A stretch of DNA of 64,000 nucleotides, from assembly GCA_018894105.1 (NCBI GenBank), contig CM032117.1, positions 31,786,501 to 31,850,500 of the forward strand. The letters are read 5' to 3'. The position numbers were made by a program, and so were the translations under genes. The first letter of the stretch is position 1. Each line of letters opens with the position of its first letter. The DNA is from Jacaranda mimosifolia (taxonomy: Eukaryota; Streptophyta; Magnoliopsida; Lamiales; Bignoniaceae). The notes beneath the pieces were generated by a model that searched no databases, was not told the origin of the DNA, and worked only from the letters and a program-made list of their open reading frames with translations. This document shows positions 25,088 to 36,503 of this stretch, piece by piece.

Positions 25088-27302
25088 TGTTGAATAGTAC
25101 CCTACAAGCCAATTATATTGGCATTGTAAACTATTTCACTTGTGATACAATATTGATTGAATGATATTCTTTATAAGGCCATCTTCATCTTATGCTTATT
25201 ATTACTTCACTGGCATTTTTTTGAATCCTTTAGATCACACATGACTATGGGACTTGGTCACGCACTGTTGGGTGATCATAGAATAAGTCTTACACGGTCG
25301 TGATCTTAAATCTTCCAAATTATAGGATCTTATGAGACATGGGATCCAAGATCTAAATAGACTTGCACTTAGGATACATAAACCAAGGGTTGGAAATTGC
25401 TCTGTTCCATGAGCAATCCATATGAGATATGGATGCTTGTTAATGTGTGCTTGTTAGAGACAAGGTATTAAAGGCCCGCCAGGAGAATCCACTAGATAGC
25501 CAAAGTGGCAAGTTGGTAGTGGCACATTCTCCAACTTACACTAGTTCATATAGTTAGTCCTCTAACTTGAGGATCCATGGTAACCTTGTGTTTAGGTCCT
25601 CATGCTTTGACTCCTTCTTGGTCACCTAGCAGGCCGTTCGGGTAGAGATTGGGCATTAGCTACTTAGACATGGAGGTTAGTGAGATCCAATATGGAATTC
25701 GGTTCCTCATCTTTGTGAAGGGTGAGTATATCTCCTATGCATTCTACAATGAGTGATTCTAAAAAAATCCTTGCTCAAGGTAGTATGATAATTTGAGAAA
25801 GATGTTTTCCAAAGATGAGGTCATAAAGTGGAATCGAACATTGAAAATAGAGACATAGTATCGAGGTTATTAGGGAGCCATCAAATATCTTGCCATAGGC
25901 ATCTTTTGGGAGATATGAGATGGAAAGACCATATTTGCATGGTAGTGTAGAGCTATAATGGTTCTCCAAAAGCATTTATTTTGACTAATTAGTTGGGCTC
26001 TATTGGCTTGAGGTTGGACATTGACCATAGAGATTGGGTACTCTTCAATTAATGGAGATTAATTGAATTGAGTCGATTTATTTAAAGGAGTTTAAACTAA
26101 AATGAATATATGATATTCAAAAGTCACAAGGAGTTGTAAGCCCATGTCCAATGGATGGTAGAACATATCAGGTCACACATAAAAGCCAATTGCATTTCCT
26201 AATTGATGGTGGAATTTTTTTAAATGTTAGGAAATTCACTCCAAGTGGCTGATTTTGGAGTGATAAAAAATTGAGGTCAACTTTGGCTTGATTAATATAA
26301 TTTTTAACTTGATCAACTAATTTAAGGAGTTAAATTAGACTAATAATTCAGGAGTTAATTATTTGGTGCCAAATGACCGTTAATTGGTCAAGTTAACTTA
26401 AAGAGTTAAGTTAACAATTCTTAGCTTAAAGAGTTGAGTTAATTGACTTAAGAGTTAAGTCAAATATTGATTAATTAAGTTAAATACTTTAATTTAATTA
26501 ATGAGAAGAATCTATTCTGGAAGGAAAATTCAAATGAAAGGTTCATTTGGTATGGCATTTAATTAATTTGAAATTAGATTTGAAATGTAATTGAAATGGA
26601 CACAAAATTCAAATTTGATTTGAATTTGCCAACTTGCAAGCAAGTGGGCGGTTCCCTACCTTGAGAAAACATCATTCCATCCTCCCTCTAGATATAGATA
26701 TAGAGTGAGAGTGGGTGGCAACCAAGAAATCCATGTGAAGAATTAGATTCTCACATTTTCCCTCCTCAAGTATTGCTTCATAAGTTGAAGCTCCACTTCT
26801 CTCTTTTTCTCCAACCCCTAAATCAGCCATCTACCTATCATTTCTCATCTTTATCTCTAGCTAATATTATGGAGAAATTGGAAAAAGCATTGGTGTGTGG
26901 ATCATATTGATAGAGATAAGACAATGGGATTGTTGGCCTTTGGAGATCCACCAGTCAGGGTAGTAACTTGGCGATTTTATTCGAGGAGATCCAGAAGGTT
27001 TTTTGACCTGAAATCTTCACAGTAGGTTCATCAAAGAGTTGAGAACCTATTGGAATTTTTTCATATGTTTTGGAGGAGTTTGGATTGGGAAAATTTTGCT
27101 CCAAATTCGTTGCGCTGCTGTTTTAGAGTTTCTGGATTGAAGAAGAGTTTTTCATCTTTCCTTCGGATTTTGCTAATCAATGTAATTCTCCATCCAAATC
27201 TGAATCATAAACATGTTTAGATCCTTGTTTGCTTGTGAAGCACTAGTTAATTTTAGATTTTGAAGTTTTAATTATTAGATCATAGTGCCTCACTTGCCTT
27301 CA
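25088..27302 (+). repeat. E 5' LTR
   Basis: Starts TGTTGAATAGTACCC (one G lost) and ends TTGCCTTCA. The U3 palindrome array is well preserved at 26311-26500. A TATA-like run CTAGATATAGATATAG is at 26688-26703. The downstream R/U5 part has the conserved GGTGTGTGGATCATAT word. Confidence 0.93.
26318..26466 (+). repeat. Array of consecutive short palindromes in U3 of the E LTR
   Basis: Three perfect dyads lie in series: CTAATTTAA-GGAG-TTAAATTAG (26318-26339), GTTAACTTAA-AGAG-TTAAGTTAAC (26393-26416) and TTGACTTAA-GAG-TTAAGTCAA (26444-26464). Weaker ones at about 26343-26362 and 26420-26442 fill the gaps. The GAG centre is constant while arms differ and stay self-complementary. Confidence 0.8.
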
Positions 27303-27304
27303 AG

Positions 27305-27316
27305 TGGTATCGGAGG
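27305..27316 (+). other. E primer binding site
   Basis: TGGTATCGGAGG, two bases after the LTR end; initiator tRNA-Met type. Confidence 0.8.
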
Positions 27317-29293
27317 CTAATTCACTTGCATTTGGATTTTTTGATTGATTGATTCATGTGATGGATTGATCAAAATCACCAAATTCTAGATTCATATGAT
27401 GGATTGAAGTATTTGGATAATGTTTCATGTGGCTCCTTGATTGATGAATTGAAAGCATGCTAATATGTGTTTTAAGTATTGATTAATATTATTAGTATGT
27501 TTTAATTTATATCTTCTAATGTTGAACGTTGATTCGGCATTAGTTTATATTATATGTTGATATAAAATGTTGTTGATGGCCTAAGAAAGTTTTGGTCATT
27601 TTTGGATCCAATATGATTAGAGTTTTGTTGGAGAATTTTGAAGAATGTGATTCTTACTTTAACTTGTTTTTGAGAGCTTGATTGAGCACTTGAAATTCCA
27701 TTTTTGAAAGGTATTTTGAATGTGTAATTTCATCTATAATGTGTGTTTGAATGTTTAGAAGTTGTCTAAAGTTTTTGGTACACAAAAGTTGAGTAAAAAA
27801 TGGTTTGACTCGATCTTAACCCCAAAATAGGGGTGTTGTCGAGCTATGGTAGCACATAGGCAGGGCAAGGACCGAGAATCACAACCCAGCCATAAGCCAG
27901 CCTCGGCCAGCTGCATTCGTTGGGTTTGGGTGAGTTTTGAGCTTTCTTTTTTGCTTCTTTGGGTGACCAAAATATGTTTTGTCGCACACATATTAGATGC
28001 ACAAATGTTGTGCAAGTTCTCAAAATTATGTTTGACCTTTTTGATTACTTTTAAAATTTTGTTAAATTAATCTCCATTTTTTTGCATAATTGTTATGCTA
28101 GCTCTTGCTTGGCCAATTAATTGTTTATGAGATAAGCATTTGATTGTTGGAATTAATTGTTAATTCTAGATTTATTTATTGTTCATTTAATTATTGAATG
28201 AATGATGAGTGAATAGGGATGATCATGAGCCTTTAATATTGATTTTATTTGTTTCAATTTGTTGAAAAGGGTTGTATTAAATTAGGGCTTGCATGCCTCT
28301 TAATTCTATCTTGTAAATGTTATGAGTGCAGAATTACTATGAGTGAGGATTTCTTTCTCATGTAAATATTGCATGGAGCAAAGAAGACAATTGAAGGCAT
28401 GGAGACTTTTTGAAGACCCATGAATGTATGGGGATACACTCATGTAATAGCTAGATTTAATCAACCCACTTAAAATTAAGTGGTGCACCTATGGCTCTAA
28501 GTATACCACTTGGTTAGTCTCATGGTCATCCCACCATAGGAACATGCTAGGCGCATTTACTTATTTGTGCTTTTCATATCCTATTAATGTATGAGATACA
28601 TGGTTAGGGTGTAGAAAACCTAAATAATAAGATAAAATGATGAGATCTTTGCAAGCAAAAACCCTCAACTTAGAATGTTTAAGTATTTTTCAAATTTTAA
28701 GTCAAAATGGATATAAATTAGAAGGAATTTTAATCAATCCATGCCTTCTACCAATAGTATGTGGCATAACAATGATACCATTATTTGTGTGATGTCTCAC
28801 AAGTCGTGGGTTACACTTATAATGGAAAGTTGTGACCATATACTTAGCATATGATGCACATTTGATTTGACAACGCCTATGAATTGTCACACAAGTCATG
28901 GGATGTCATGGTGCCCGTCTTGAATCAAAGTTTGATTGGTAGGTTTGACTTAACACCTAGTAATGTCGATGTTGCACGAGTTGTAGGTCTACCTGAAAAG
29001 TAAGGCAAAATATATCAAGAGTTGCATAAGATGCAATTAGCAAAAAGTTACTTGCTTTTTGATTGTTTGTGGATATCTCATGAGTCGTGGGTCCGCTTAC
29101 AAGTCCTTAGGATCTTGATTCTCACTAGGAAATGAGATTTCTCGAATTCTTCTAAGGGTGAAAGATTTGATAAAATAGTGGGAGAAAAACATGCTTGAAA
29201 GACCATGAACTTGTTTTCAATATCAAAATTTGATCATATGCTTATACTCTTTTTTCGCCTCTTGTAGATTTTTGAAATCTTCAAAAAAGAAAA
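27317..29293 (+). other. E leader
   Basis: About 1.98 kb of non-coding leader. GC-rich patch at 27828-27930 unlike other copies. Four motif sites at 28795-28811, 28887-28902, 28972-28988 and 29076-29092, all variants of a CACGA-G-TCGTG dyad followed by GGGT. Differences between them are mostly CpG to TpG or CpA changes. Confidence 0.75.
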
Positions 29294-30130
29294 ATGGCTA
29301 AAAATCCACTCGCAAGAATTTTGGAAACTAATAAACTTACTGAGCCTAACTTCCGTGATTGGTTAAGGAACCTTAAAATCATTCTTGACTCCGAAAAGAG
29401 GACTTACGTACTTGATCGAAGTCCGCTGGACACATTGGGTGATGATGCCACCAATGAGGCCCGTGAATTGTTCACTAAATTTGTAGATGATGATTTACAA
29501 GTGAGATGCCTTATGATGGCTTCCATGACTAATGAGCACCAAAAGACTCATGAGTATATGAAACATACATATGAGATATACAAACACCTACAAAAGTTAT
29601 ACGGTGTACAAACAAGACACGAAAGGTTCGCTTTGTTTAGAGAGCTCTTTAGAGCAAGGATGGTAGAGGGTTCAAGTGTCCATGATCATGGGCATAAGAT
29701 GATTGAATTCATCGAAAAGCTTGGTCAAGTAGACGTGGTCATGGGCAATGATCTCTGTGTGGATTTAATCCTATAATCATTGCCCCCTTCATTTGACCAA
29801 TTCATTATGAACTTTAATATGTCCAAGAAAGAGGTGATGATTAATGAATTGGCAAACATGATGGTGACCGCCGAGGTGACTATGAAAAAGGAAAAGCCTC
29901 TTATGCTTTCTTTTACCTCTGAGTCGAAGGGCCCTAGGGGTCCTAGAAAGGGAGGTAAGAGAAAAAAGAGTTCCTCCTCGAAAGGGAAGCAACCTTTGAA
30001 AGGTTTGGAAGGAGCTAAGAAGAAGAAAGGTGACAAAGCTGATGCAATTTGTTTTTACTGTGGTGAAAAGAGGTATTCGAAAAGAAATTGCAAAGAATGC
30101 CTTGGCAATCTTGGGAAGGGTAGTACTTAA
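29294..30130 (+). pseudogene. gag: E gag, one in-frame stop
   Basis: ATG at 29294 (context AAAAATGGCT) opens a frame that runs to 30130 with a single in-frame TAA at 29774-29776, where relatives have CAA (Gln) in LILQSLPPSF. It is one C>T change away from a 278-codon Gag. Order: N-terminal MAKNPLARILETNK, helical body with LQKLYG and RELFRARM, basic linker KGPRGPRKGGKRKKSSSSKG, and a zinc knuckle decayed to CFYCGEKRYSKRNC (the His is Tyr). It is the least damaged gag in the window. Confidence 0.92.
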
Positions 30131-31560
30131 TTGAAGTGCACTTAACAACTAATTCTTTCTTTTGGGTATTTGATACCACATGTGGTTCTCACCTTTGTAA
30201 TTTGTTATAGGGGATGGAAAAAAGAAAGAGTCTACGTGAAGGGGATAGATCCTCCGTCTTGAAAATGGAGCGAGAGTTGCCACTACGGTCCAAGGCGTAG
30301 TGAAGTTAGGCTTGGGGAATGCTTGTATTATGTTAGATCCTTATTATTATATACCCTAACTTGTTAAGAATATTGTTTCAATTCCCGCTCTTGATAATGA
30401 AGGATATGATTTTTCTATATCGAATGGGGTATTGAAAGCATTAAATAATGGTTCTTTAATTGCACAAGATACATTGAATAATGGATTATACATACTAGAT
30501 TCCCAACCTTCACTAATGCACATTCAATCAAGTAAAAGAAATTAAATAGCAAATAAAATACCATTCCTTGGGCATATCTCTAAAAATAGGATGAAAAAGT
30601 TAGAAGCTCTCAAAGTGCTAAAAATTAGTGGCATTGAGAGCCTTCATACTTGTGAATCTTGTTTGAAGGGAAAAATAACCAAGGCTCATTTTGTAGGACA
30701 AATGGAGCACACCATAAGTCCTTTGGTGTTGATCCATATAGATGTTTGAGGCCCACTAAGAGTTAGTACGAGAGGATGCTATTCCTACTTCATCACTTTC
30801 ACCGATAATTATAGTCAGTTTGGACATACGTATCTTATGAAGTACAAGTCCGAAGCCTTTGAAAAGTTCAAAGAGTATAGGAATGAAGTGGAAAAGCAAA
30901 AGGGACTTAGTATTAAAGCTCTTTGATCGGATCGAGGTGGCAAATTCTTAAGTACCGAATTCTTTGATTATCTAAAAGAGAATGGAATTCTCTCTCAATG
31001 GACTCCACCTGGCACATCCTAATACAATGGAGTAGCCAAAAGGAAAAATCGTACCTTATTGGACATGGTATATTCCATGATGAGCTTTTCTGATATGCCC
31101 ATATCCTTCTAGGGATACGCTTTAAAAACAACAGCGATACTACTAAATATAGTACCATCAAAGTTGGTGCCCAAAATACCATATGAGATGTGGAATGGCA
31201 AATCACCCTCTTACCAATACCTTAAGGTTTGGGGGTCTCCCACCTACATGAGACGAATAGTAGGGGACAAACTGGATAGTAGATCCATCTTGTGCAAGTT
31301 TGTGGGATACCCAAGAGAGTCTTTGGATTATTACTTTTATGATCCCTCAGAACAAAAAATATTTGTTTCAAGGAACGCCACCTTTTTGGAAAGGTAATTT
31401 CTATTGGATAGAAATGACATTGTTGTTGAACTTGATGGAGTTCAAGATGATCAACAAATCCCACAAGCGGTAAAAACAAGTGAGCATCTAGAGCCTTACA
31501 CATAACCTCTAAGAAGGTCAGACTGAATCAAAAAGTAACTTGAAAAGTTCGAATTCCTTC
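30131..31560 (+). pseudogene. pol: E protease and integrase
   Basis: Protease entry WVFDTTCGSHLCN at about 30165-30200. Then come the linker, a pre-integrase region with a ~15-base deletion that removes the LWHARL part (near 30570), CESCLKGK kept (30655), IHIDV then TGA (30748), and the second catalytic Asp after a TGA in the preceding Arg (30925). The Glu is replaced by Lys in NGVAKRKN (31027-31050). The C-terminal open stretch 31164-31397 holds the MRRIVGDKLDSRS and CKFVGYPRESLDY segments. Not functional. Confidence 0.88.
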
Positions 31561-31565
31561 GTGAG

Positions 31566-32270
31566 ATGGGCCAATCAGATAGTGATCCAAAGACGTATAA
31601 GGAAGCTGTGTTGGACATAGACTTGGGACATTGGCTAAACGCCATGAGATTCGAAATGGATTCTATGTACTCCAACAAAATATGGACTTTGGTAGATCCA
31701 CCGAAGGGAATAGTTCCCATTGGTTGCAAGTGGATTTATAAGCGAAAGCTAGGATTCGATGGAGAGGTAATGGCTTTTAAAGCTCAACTAGTGGCAAAAG
31801 GTTACACTCAAAGACTCGGTATCGATTTTGAGGAAACCTTTTCATTGGTTACAATGCTTAAGTCCATTCGGATTCTACTTGCCACAGTAGCATATTATGA
31901 CTACGAGATATAGAAAATGGATGTGAAATACGCTTTCCTCAATGGAGATGTTGAAGAAGAAATTATATGGGGCAACCATAAGGTTTTACATCTAATAGGA
32001 GTGAACAAAAGGTTTGCAAACTCCAGAGATCCATTTATGGACTCAAACAAGCGTCCTGAAGTTGGAACATACATTTTGATAAGATAGTCAAATCATTTGG
32101 CTTTGTCAAAAATGTGTGTGAACCATGTGTATATATAAAGGCTAGTGGGAGTAGTGTACAATTTATTGTGCTTTATGTCAATGACATCATTCTCATTGGG
32201 AATGAGGTAGGAATACGGGAGAGGCATCCTGTGTATTAGGAATATATATCTATAGAGATAGATCGAGGAG
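31566..32270 (+). pseudogene. pol: E reverse transcriptase, YVDD changed to YVND
   Basis: The open stretch 31566-31913 has MDSMYSNKIWTLVDPPKG, CKWIYKRKLG and AKGYTQRLGIDFEETF. The remainder is shifted. The catalytic box at 32173-32202 reads LYVNDIILIG, so the first Asp is Asn. Followed by a short deletion of the KAWLSTQFSMKDLG-type segment around 32217. Confidence 0.88.
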
Positions 32271-33113
32271 GATGCTCGGGCTTTCCGAAACCCCGTACTT
32301 TGATAAAATACTAAATAGGTTTAGTATAGAAGAATCCAAGAGAGGATTTCTTCCCTTGGGACATAGCATTTGTCTCTCCAAGTCTATGCCTCTTAAGACT
32401 AACAACGAGAGACAAAGGATGTCCCATATACCTTATGCATCTGCCATTGGGAGCATAATGTATACAGTTCAATATACAAGATCGGATGTGGCACATGCTC
32501 TAAGTGTTACTAGTTGTTTCTAATCTAATCCCAGTGAAAGTCATTGGATGGTCGTAAAAGTAATCCTTAAGTATTTAAGAAGGACTAAGGACTTGTTTTT
32601 GGTATATGGCAGTAGGGAATTGAAACTCAAGTGGTTTTTACATTCTAGTTTCCAATCCAATGTAGATAACATAAAATCCACTTTTGGATTCATATTTTGC
32701 CTTAATGGCGGCGTGGTGAGTTGGAGGAGTTGCAAACAAGACACCACACCTGAATCTACCGTAGAGGCAAATATATTGTGGCTTTAGAAGCTGCAAAGGA
32801 AGGTGGTTGGATGAAAAACTTCATTCAAGAGTTGAATGTAGTGCTTAGCAATGCTAAGCTAGTGGTTATCTTCTATGGCAATAATAGAGTGGCAGTGCAT
32901 GCTAAAGAGCCAAGATCTCATCAGCGATCCAAGCACATATTGAGGCGATATCATTTAATTCAGAAGATCATTGATAGATTCGACATCTGAGTGGAGAGAC
33001 TTGCCTTAGAAGAGAATATAGCAGACCCACTGATTAAACCCCTATCGCAAAAGGTCTTTGAAGAACATCTTGAAAAGATAGGTCTTAAGACTATGGGGAA
33101 TTAGCATTAGGGC
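32271..33113 (+). pseudogene. pol: E RNase H domain
   Basis: Three overlapping open stretches (32272-32523, 32548-32787, 32778-32990) carry ICLSKSMPLKTNNERQR, YASAIGSIMYTVQY, SWRSCKQDTTPESTVEA, ALEAAKEGGWMKNFIQEL and VIFYGNNRVAVHAKEP. The catalytic Asp of the DN pair is Gly. One frame change at the EA-NILW position. Confidence 0.86.
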
Positions 33114-33124
33114 AAGTGGGAGAT
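33114..33124 (+). other. E polypurine tract
   Basis: AAGTGGGAGAT directly before the 3' LTR start at 33125. Confidence 0.8.
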
Positions 33125-35372
33125 TGATGGAACAGTGCCCTGCAAGCCAATTAGATTCGCATTGTAAACTATTTCACTTGTGATACAATCTTGATTGAAT
33201 GATATTTTTTATATGACCATTTTTATCTTATGCTCATTATTACTTCACTGGCATTTGGTTGAAGCCCTTAGATCACACAAGACTACGGGACTTGGTCACG
33301 CACTGGTTGGTGATCATGGAATAAGCCTTACACAGTAATGATCTTAAATCTTCCAAGTTATAGAATCTTACGAGATAGGGCATCTAATATCTAGATAAAC
33401 TTGAACTAACGATACATAAATATAAGGGTTGGATATTGCTACATTCAATGAGCAATCCCATATGAGATATGGATGCATGTTAGTGGATGCTTGTTGGAGA
33501 ACAAGGCATTGAAGGCTCACTTGGAGAATCGACTAGATAGCTGAAGTGGCAAGTCGGTAGTGACAAGTTCTCCAGGTTACATTAGTGCATATAATAGTCC
33601 TCTAACCTTAGGATCCATGGTAACCTTGTGTTTGGATCCTCATGCTTCGACTTTTTCTTTGTCTCTTAATGGGCCATTCTAGACATTAGGCATGAGCTAC
33701 TTAGATATATAGATTTGTGAGATCCAAGATGGAATCCAACTCCTTGCCTTTGTGAAAGACGAGTGCATCTCCTATGTATTCTATAATGATCGATTCTAAG
33801 AAATCCTTGCGCAAGGTAATATGACAATTTGGAAAAGGAGTTTCCAAAGATGATGTCATAAAGTGGAATTGAACATTGGGAATAGAGATATAGTATCGAG
33901 GCTATTAGAAAGCTGGCAATATGTTGGCATAAGCCTCTTTTGGGAGATAGGAGACGAAATGACCATATTTGTATGGTACGCATAGAGCTATAATGGTTCT
34001 TCAAAAGTATTCATTTCGGCCAATTAGTTGGGCTCTATGGGCTTGAGGTTGGACATCGACCTGGAGATTAGATACTTTTCAATTAATAGAGATTAATTGA
34101 ATTGAGTCGATTAGTTTAAAATAGTTTAAACTAAAATAAATATATGATATTCAAAAGTCATAGAGTTGTGAGCCATGTCAAATGAATGGTAGAACATATT
34201 GGGTCACATACAAAAGCTAATTGCATTTCCTAATTGATGGAGGAATTTTTTTAAATGCTAGGAAATTCACACAAAGTGGCCGATTTTAGGGTGAGAATAT
34301 TGAGGTCAACTTTGGCTTGATTAATTTAATTGTTAAATTGATCAACTAATTTAAGAAGTTAAATTAGACTAATAATTCAGGAGTTTATTTGGTGCCACAT
34401 GACCATCAGTTGGTCAAGTTAAGTTAACAATTCTTACCTTAAAGAGTTAAGCTAATTGACTTAAGAGTTAAGTCAAAAATTAATTAATTAAATTAAAGTA
34501 TTTAATTTAATTAATGAGAAGAATCTATTCTAGAAGTAAAATTCAAATGAAAGGTTCATTTGGTGTGGCATTTAATTAATTTGAAATTAGATTCGAAATG
34601 TAATTGAAATGCACACAAAATTCAAATTTGATTTGAATTTACCAACTTGCAAGCAAGTGAGCGGTCCTCTACCTTGAGGAAGGTGTGATGCTACCTTGGT
34701 ATCACACCATCCTCTCTCCCTCTCTCTCTCTCTCTTTCTCTCTTTCTCCATATATATATATATAGAGAGAGAGGTGAGAGTGGGTGGCAACCAAGAAATC
34801 CATGTGAAGAATTAGATTATCACATTTTCCTTTCTTCAAGTATTGCTTCATGAGGTGAAGCTCCACTTCTCTTTTCTTCTCCAACCCCTAAATCAACCAT
34901 CTACCTCTCATTTATCCTCTTTACCTCTAGCTAATACTGAGGAGAAATTGGAAAAAGCATTGGTGTGTGGATCGTATTGATAAAGGAAAGACAATGGGAT
35001 TGCTAGCCTTTGGAGATTCACCAGTTGGGGCAGTAATTTGGCGATTTTATTCGATGAGATCCAGAAGGATTTTTGATCTAAAATTTTCACAATAGATTCA
35101 TCAAAGAGTTGAGAAACTACTAGAATTTTTCCAGATGTTTTGGAGGAGTCTGGATTGGGCAAAAATTACTCCAAATCCTTTGCACCGCTGTTTGGCAGTT
35201 TCTGGATTGAAGAAGAGTTCTTCATCTTTCCTTTAGATTTTGCTAATCAATGTAATTCTCTATCCAAATCTAAATCATAAGCATGTTTAGATTCTTGTTT
35301 GCTTGTGAAGCACTAGTTAATTTTATCTTTTAAAGTTTTAATTATTAGATCCTAGTGCCTTACTTGCCTTCA
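33125..35372 (+). repeat. E 3' LTR
   Basis: Starts TGATGGAACAGTGCCC (decayed TGTTGGAATAGTG) and ends ACTTGCCTTCA. Contains the promoter-proximal inverted repeat GGTGTGAT/ATCACACC (34682-34708), a CT tract (34711-34747) and an AT tract (34749-34763) followed by GA repeats. Immediately followed by GTCAA. Confidence 0.93.
34711..34776 (+). repeat. CT / AT / GA microsatellite in E 3' LTR
   Basis: A CT-rich run is followed by an AT dinucleotide run and GAGAGAGAGAG, so the CT and GA arms can fold on the AT centre. It coincides with the TATA area of the LTR. The 5' LTR of the same element lacks the expansion. Confidence 0.85.
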
Positions 35373-35765
35373 GTCAAAACAAGAGGTAACGATTAACGAG
35401 TTGGTCAACATGTTGGTGACTGTCGTGGCGACTATAAAGAAAGACAAACCTTTAATGCTTGCTTTCTTCTCTAAGTCTAAGGGCCTTGGGGGTGCTAGAA
35501 AGTGATGTAGAGGAAGAAGAGTTTTTCCTCAAAGGGAAAGCAACCATTGAAGCCCTCGAGTGGAGTTATGAAAAAGAAAGAGGATAAAACCAATGCAACT
35601 TGTTTCTATTATGGCAAGAAAGGCCATTGGAACAGAAATTACAAGGAATACCTTGCAACCCTTGGGAAATGTATGTACTTTATTAAAGTGCATTTAACGA
35701 TAAATATTTTCTCATTGGTATTTGATATCACATGTGGTTCTCACATCTGTAATTTATTATAGGGG
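35373..35765 (+). pseudogene. gag: W gag C-terminal part and protease entry
   Basis: After the GTCAA duplication the Gag frame resumes with a segment matching KQEVTINELVNMLVT, then the basic linker with an internal stop (35506). The open stretch 35547-35762 carries a knuckle decayed to CFYYGKKGHWNRNY (two Cys to Tyr) and the protease entry LVFDITCGSHICN. The join to 25087 is exact once one GTCAA copy is removed. Confidence 0.88.
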
Positions 35766-36503
35766 ATGGGGAAAAAAAGGTGTCTAAATGATGGGGATAT
35801 GATCGTATGCCTAAGCAATGGAGTAAAAGTTGCAGCTGAAGTCGAAGTCATTATGAAGTTAGACTTAGGGAACTCCTTTCTTGTACTTGATCTATGTTAT
35901 TTTGTACCGAATCTTGTTAAGAACTTCATTTCAGTTTCTGTTTTAGATAGCGAACGATTTGATTTTTCTATATCAAATGGGAATTTGAATTCAATAAAGA
36001 ATGGTTCTTTAGTTGCTCAAGGTACATTAAATAATGAATTATACATTTTGGATTCTCAACCATCATTAATGCACATTCAACAAAGTAAGAGAAAGTTAGA
36101 TAACCATGAAAATGCTATATTATGGCATGCTAGACTTGGATATATTTTTAAAAATAGGATGACCAAGTTAGAAGCCCTCAAAGTACAAAAAGTTAGTGGC
36201 AGAGAGGATCTTTCTACTTGTGAATCTTGTTTAAAAGGAAAAATGACCAATACTTCTTTTGTAGGACAATCGGAGCGAACCACAAGTCCTTTGCATTTGA
36301 TCCATACGGATGTTTGTGGACCACTAAAAGTTAGTACAATAGGTGACTGTTCATGCTTCATTACCTTCACCGATGATTATACTCGGTTCGAACATGTGTA
36401 TCTTATGAAATACAAGTTTAAAGCTTTTGCAAAGTTCAAAGAGTATAGGAATAGAGTAGAAAAGCAACAAGGTCTAAGTATTAAAGCTCTTCGATCGAAT
36501 TGA
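35766..36503 (+). pseudogene. pol: W protease-integrase, 245 codons open
   Basis: Linker (CLNDGDMIVCLSNGVKVAAE, VPNLVKNFISVSVLD), pre-integrase segment with the second His changed (LWHARLGY) and CESCLKGK kept, then the first catalytic Asp region intact (LIHTDVCGPLKV) and FTDDYTRF. It ends at SIKALRSN followed by a stop, so the second catalytic Asp (in RSD) is Asn. The third catalytic Glu, further on, is Lys (NGIAKRRN at about 36596). Confidence 0.9.

Larger units (their letters stand above)
25088..35372 (+). mobile_element. Element E: complete-structure Ty1/copia element nested in W gag
   Basis: LTRs 25088-27302 (2215 bp) and 33125-35372 (2248 bp), with PBS, leader, gag, PR, IN, RT, RNase H and PPT in order. 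Direct duplication GTCAA flanks it exactly (25083-25087 and 35373-35377). Joining the flanks restores the family Gag reading across the site. The two LTRs differ visibly (several changes in the first 50 bp), so the insertion is old. Confidence 0.95.
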
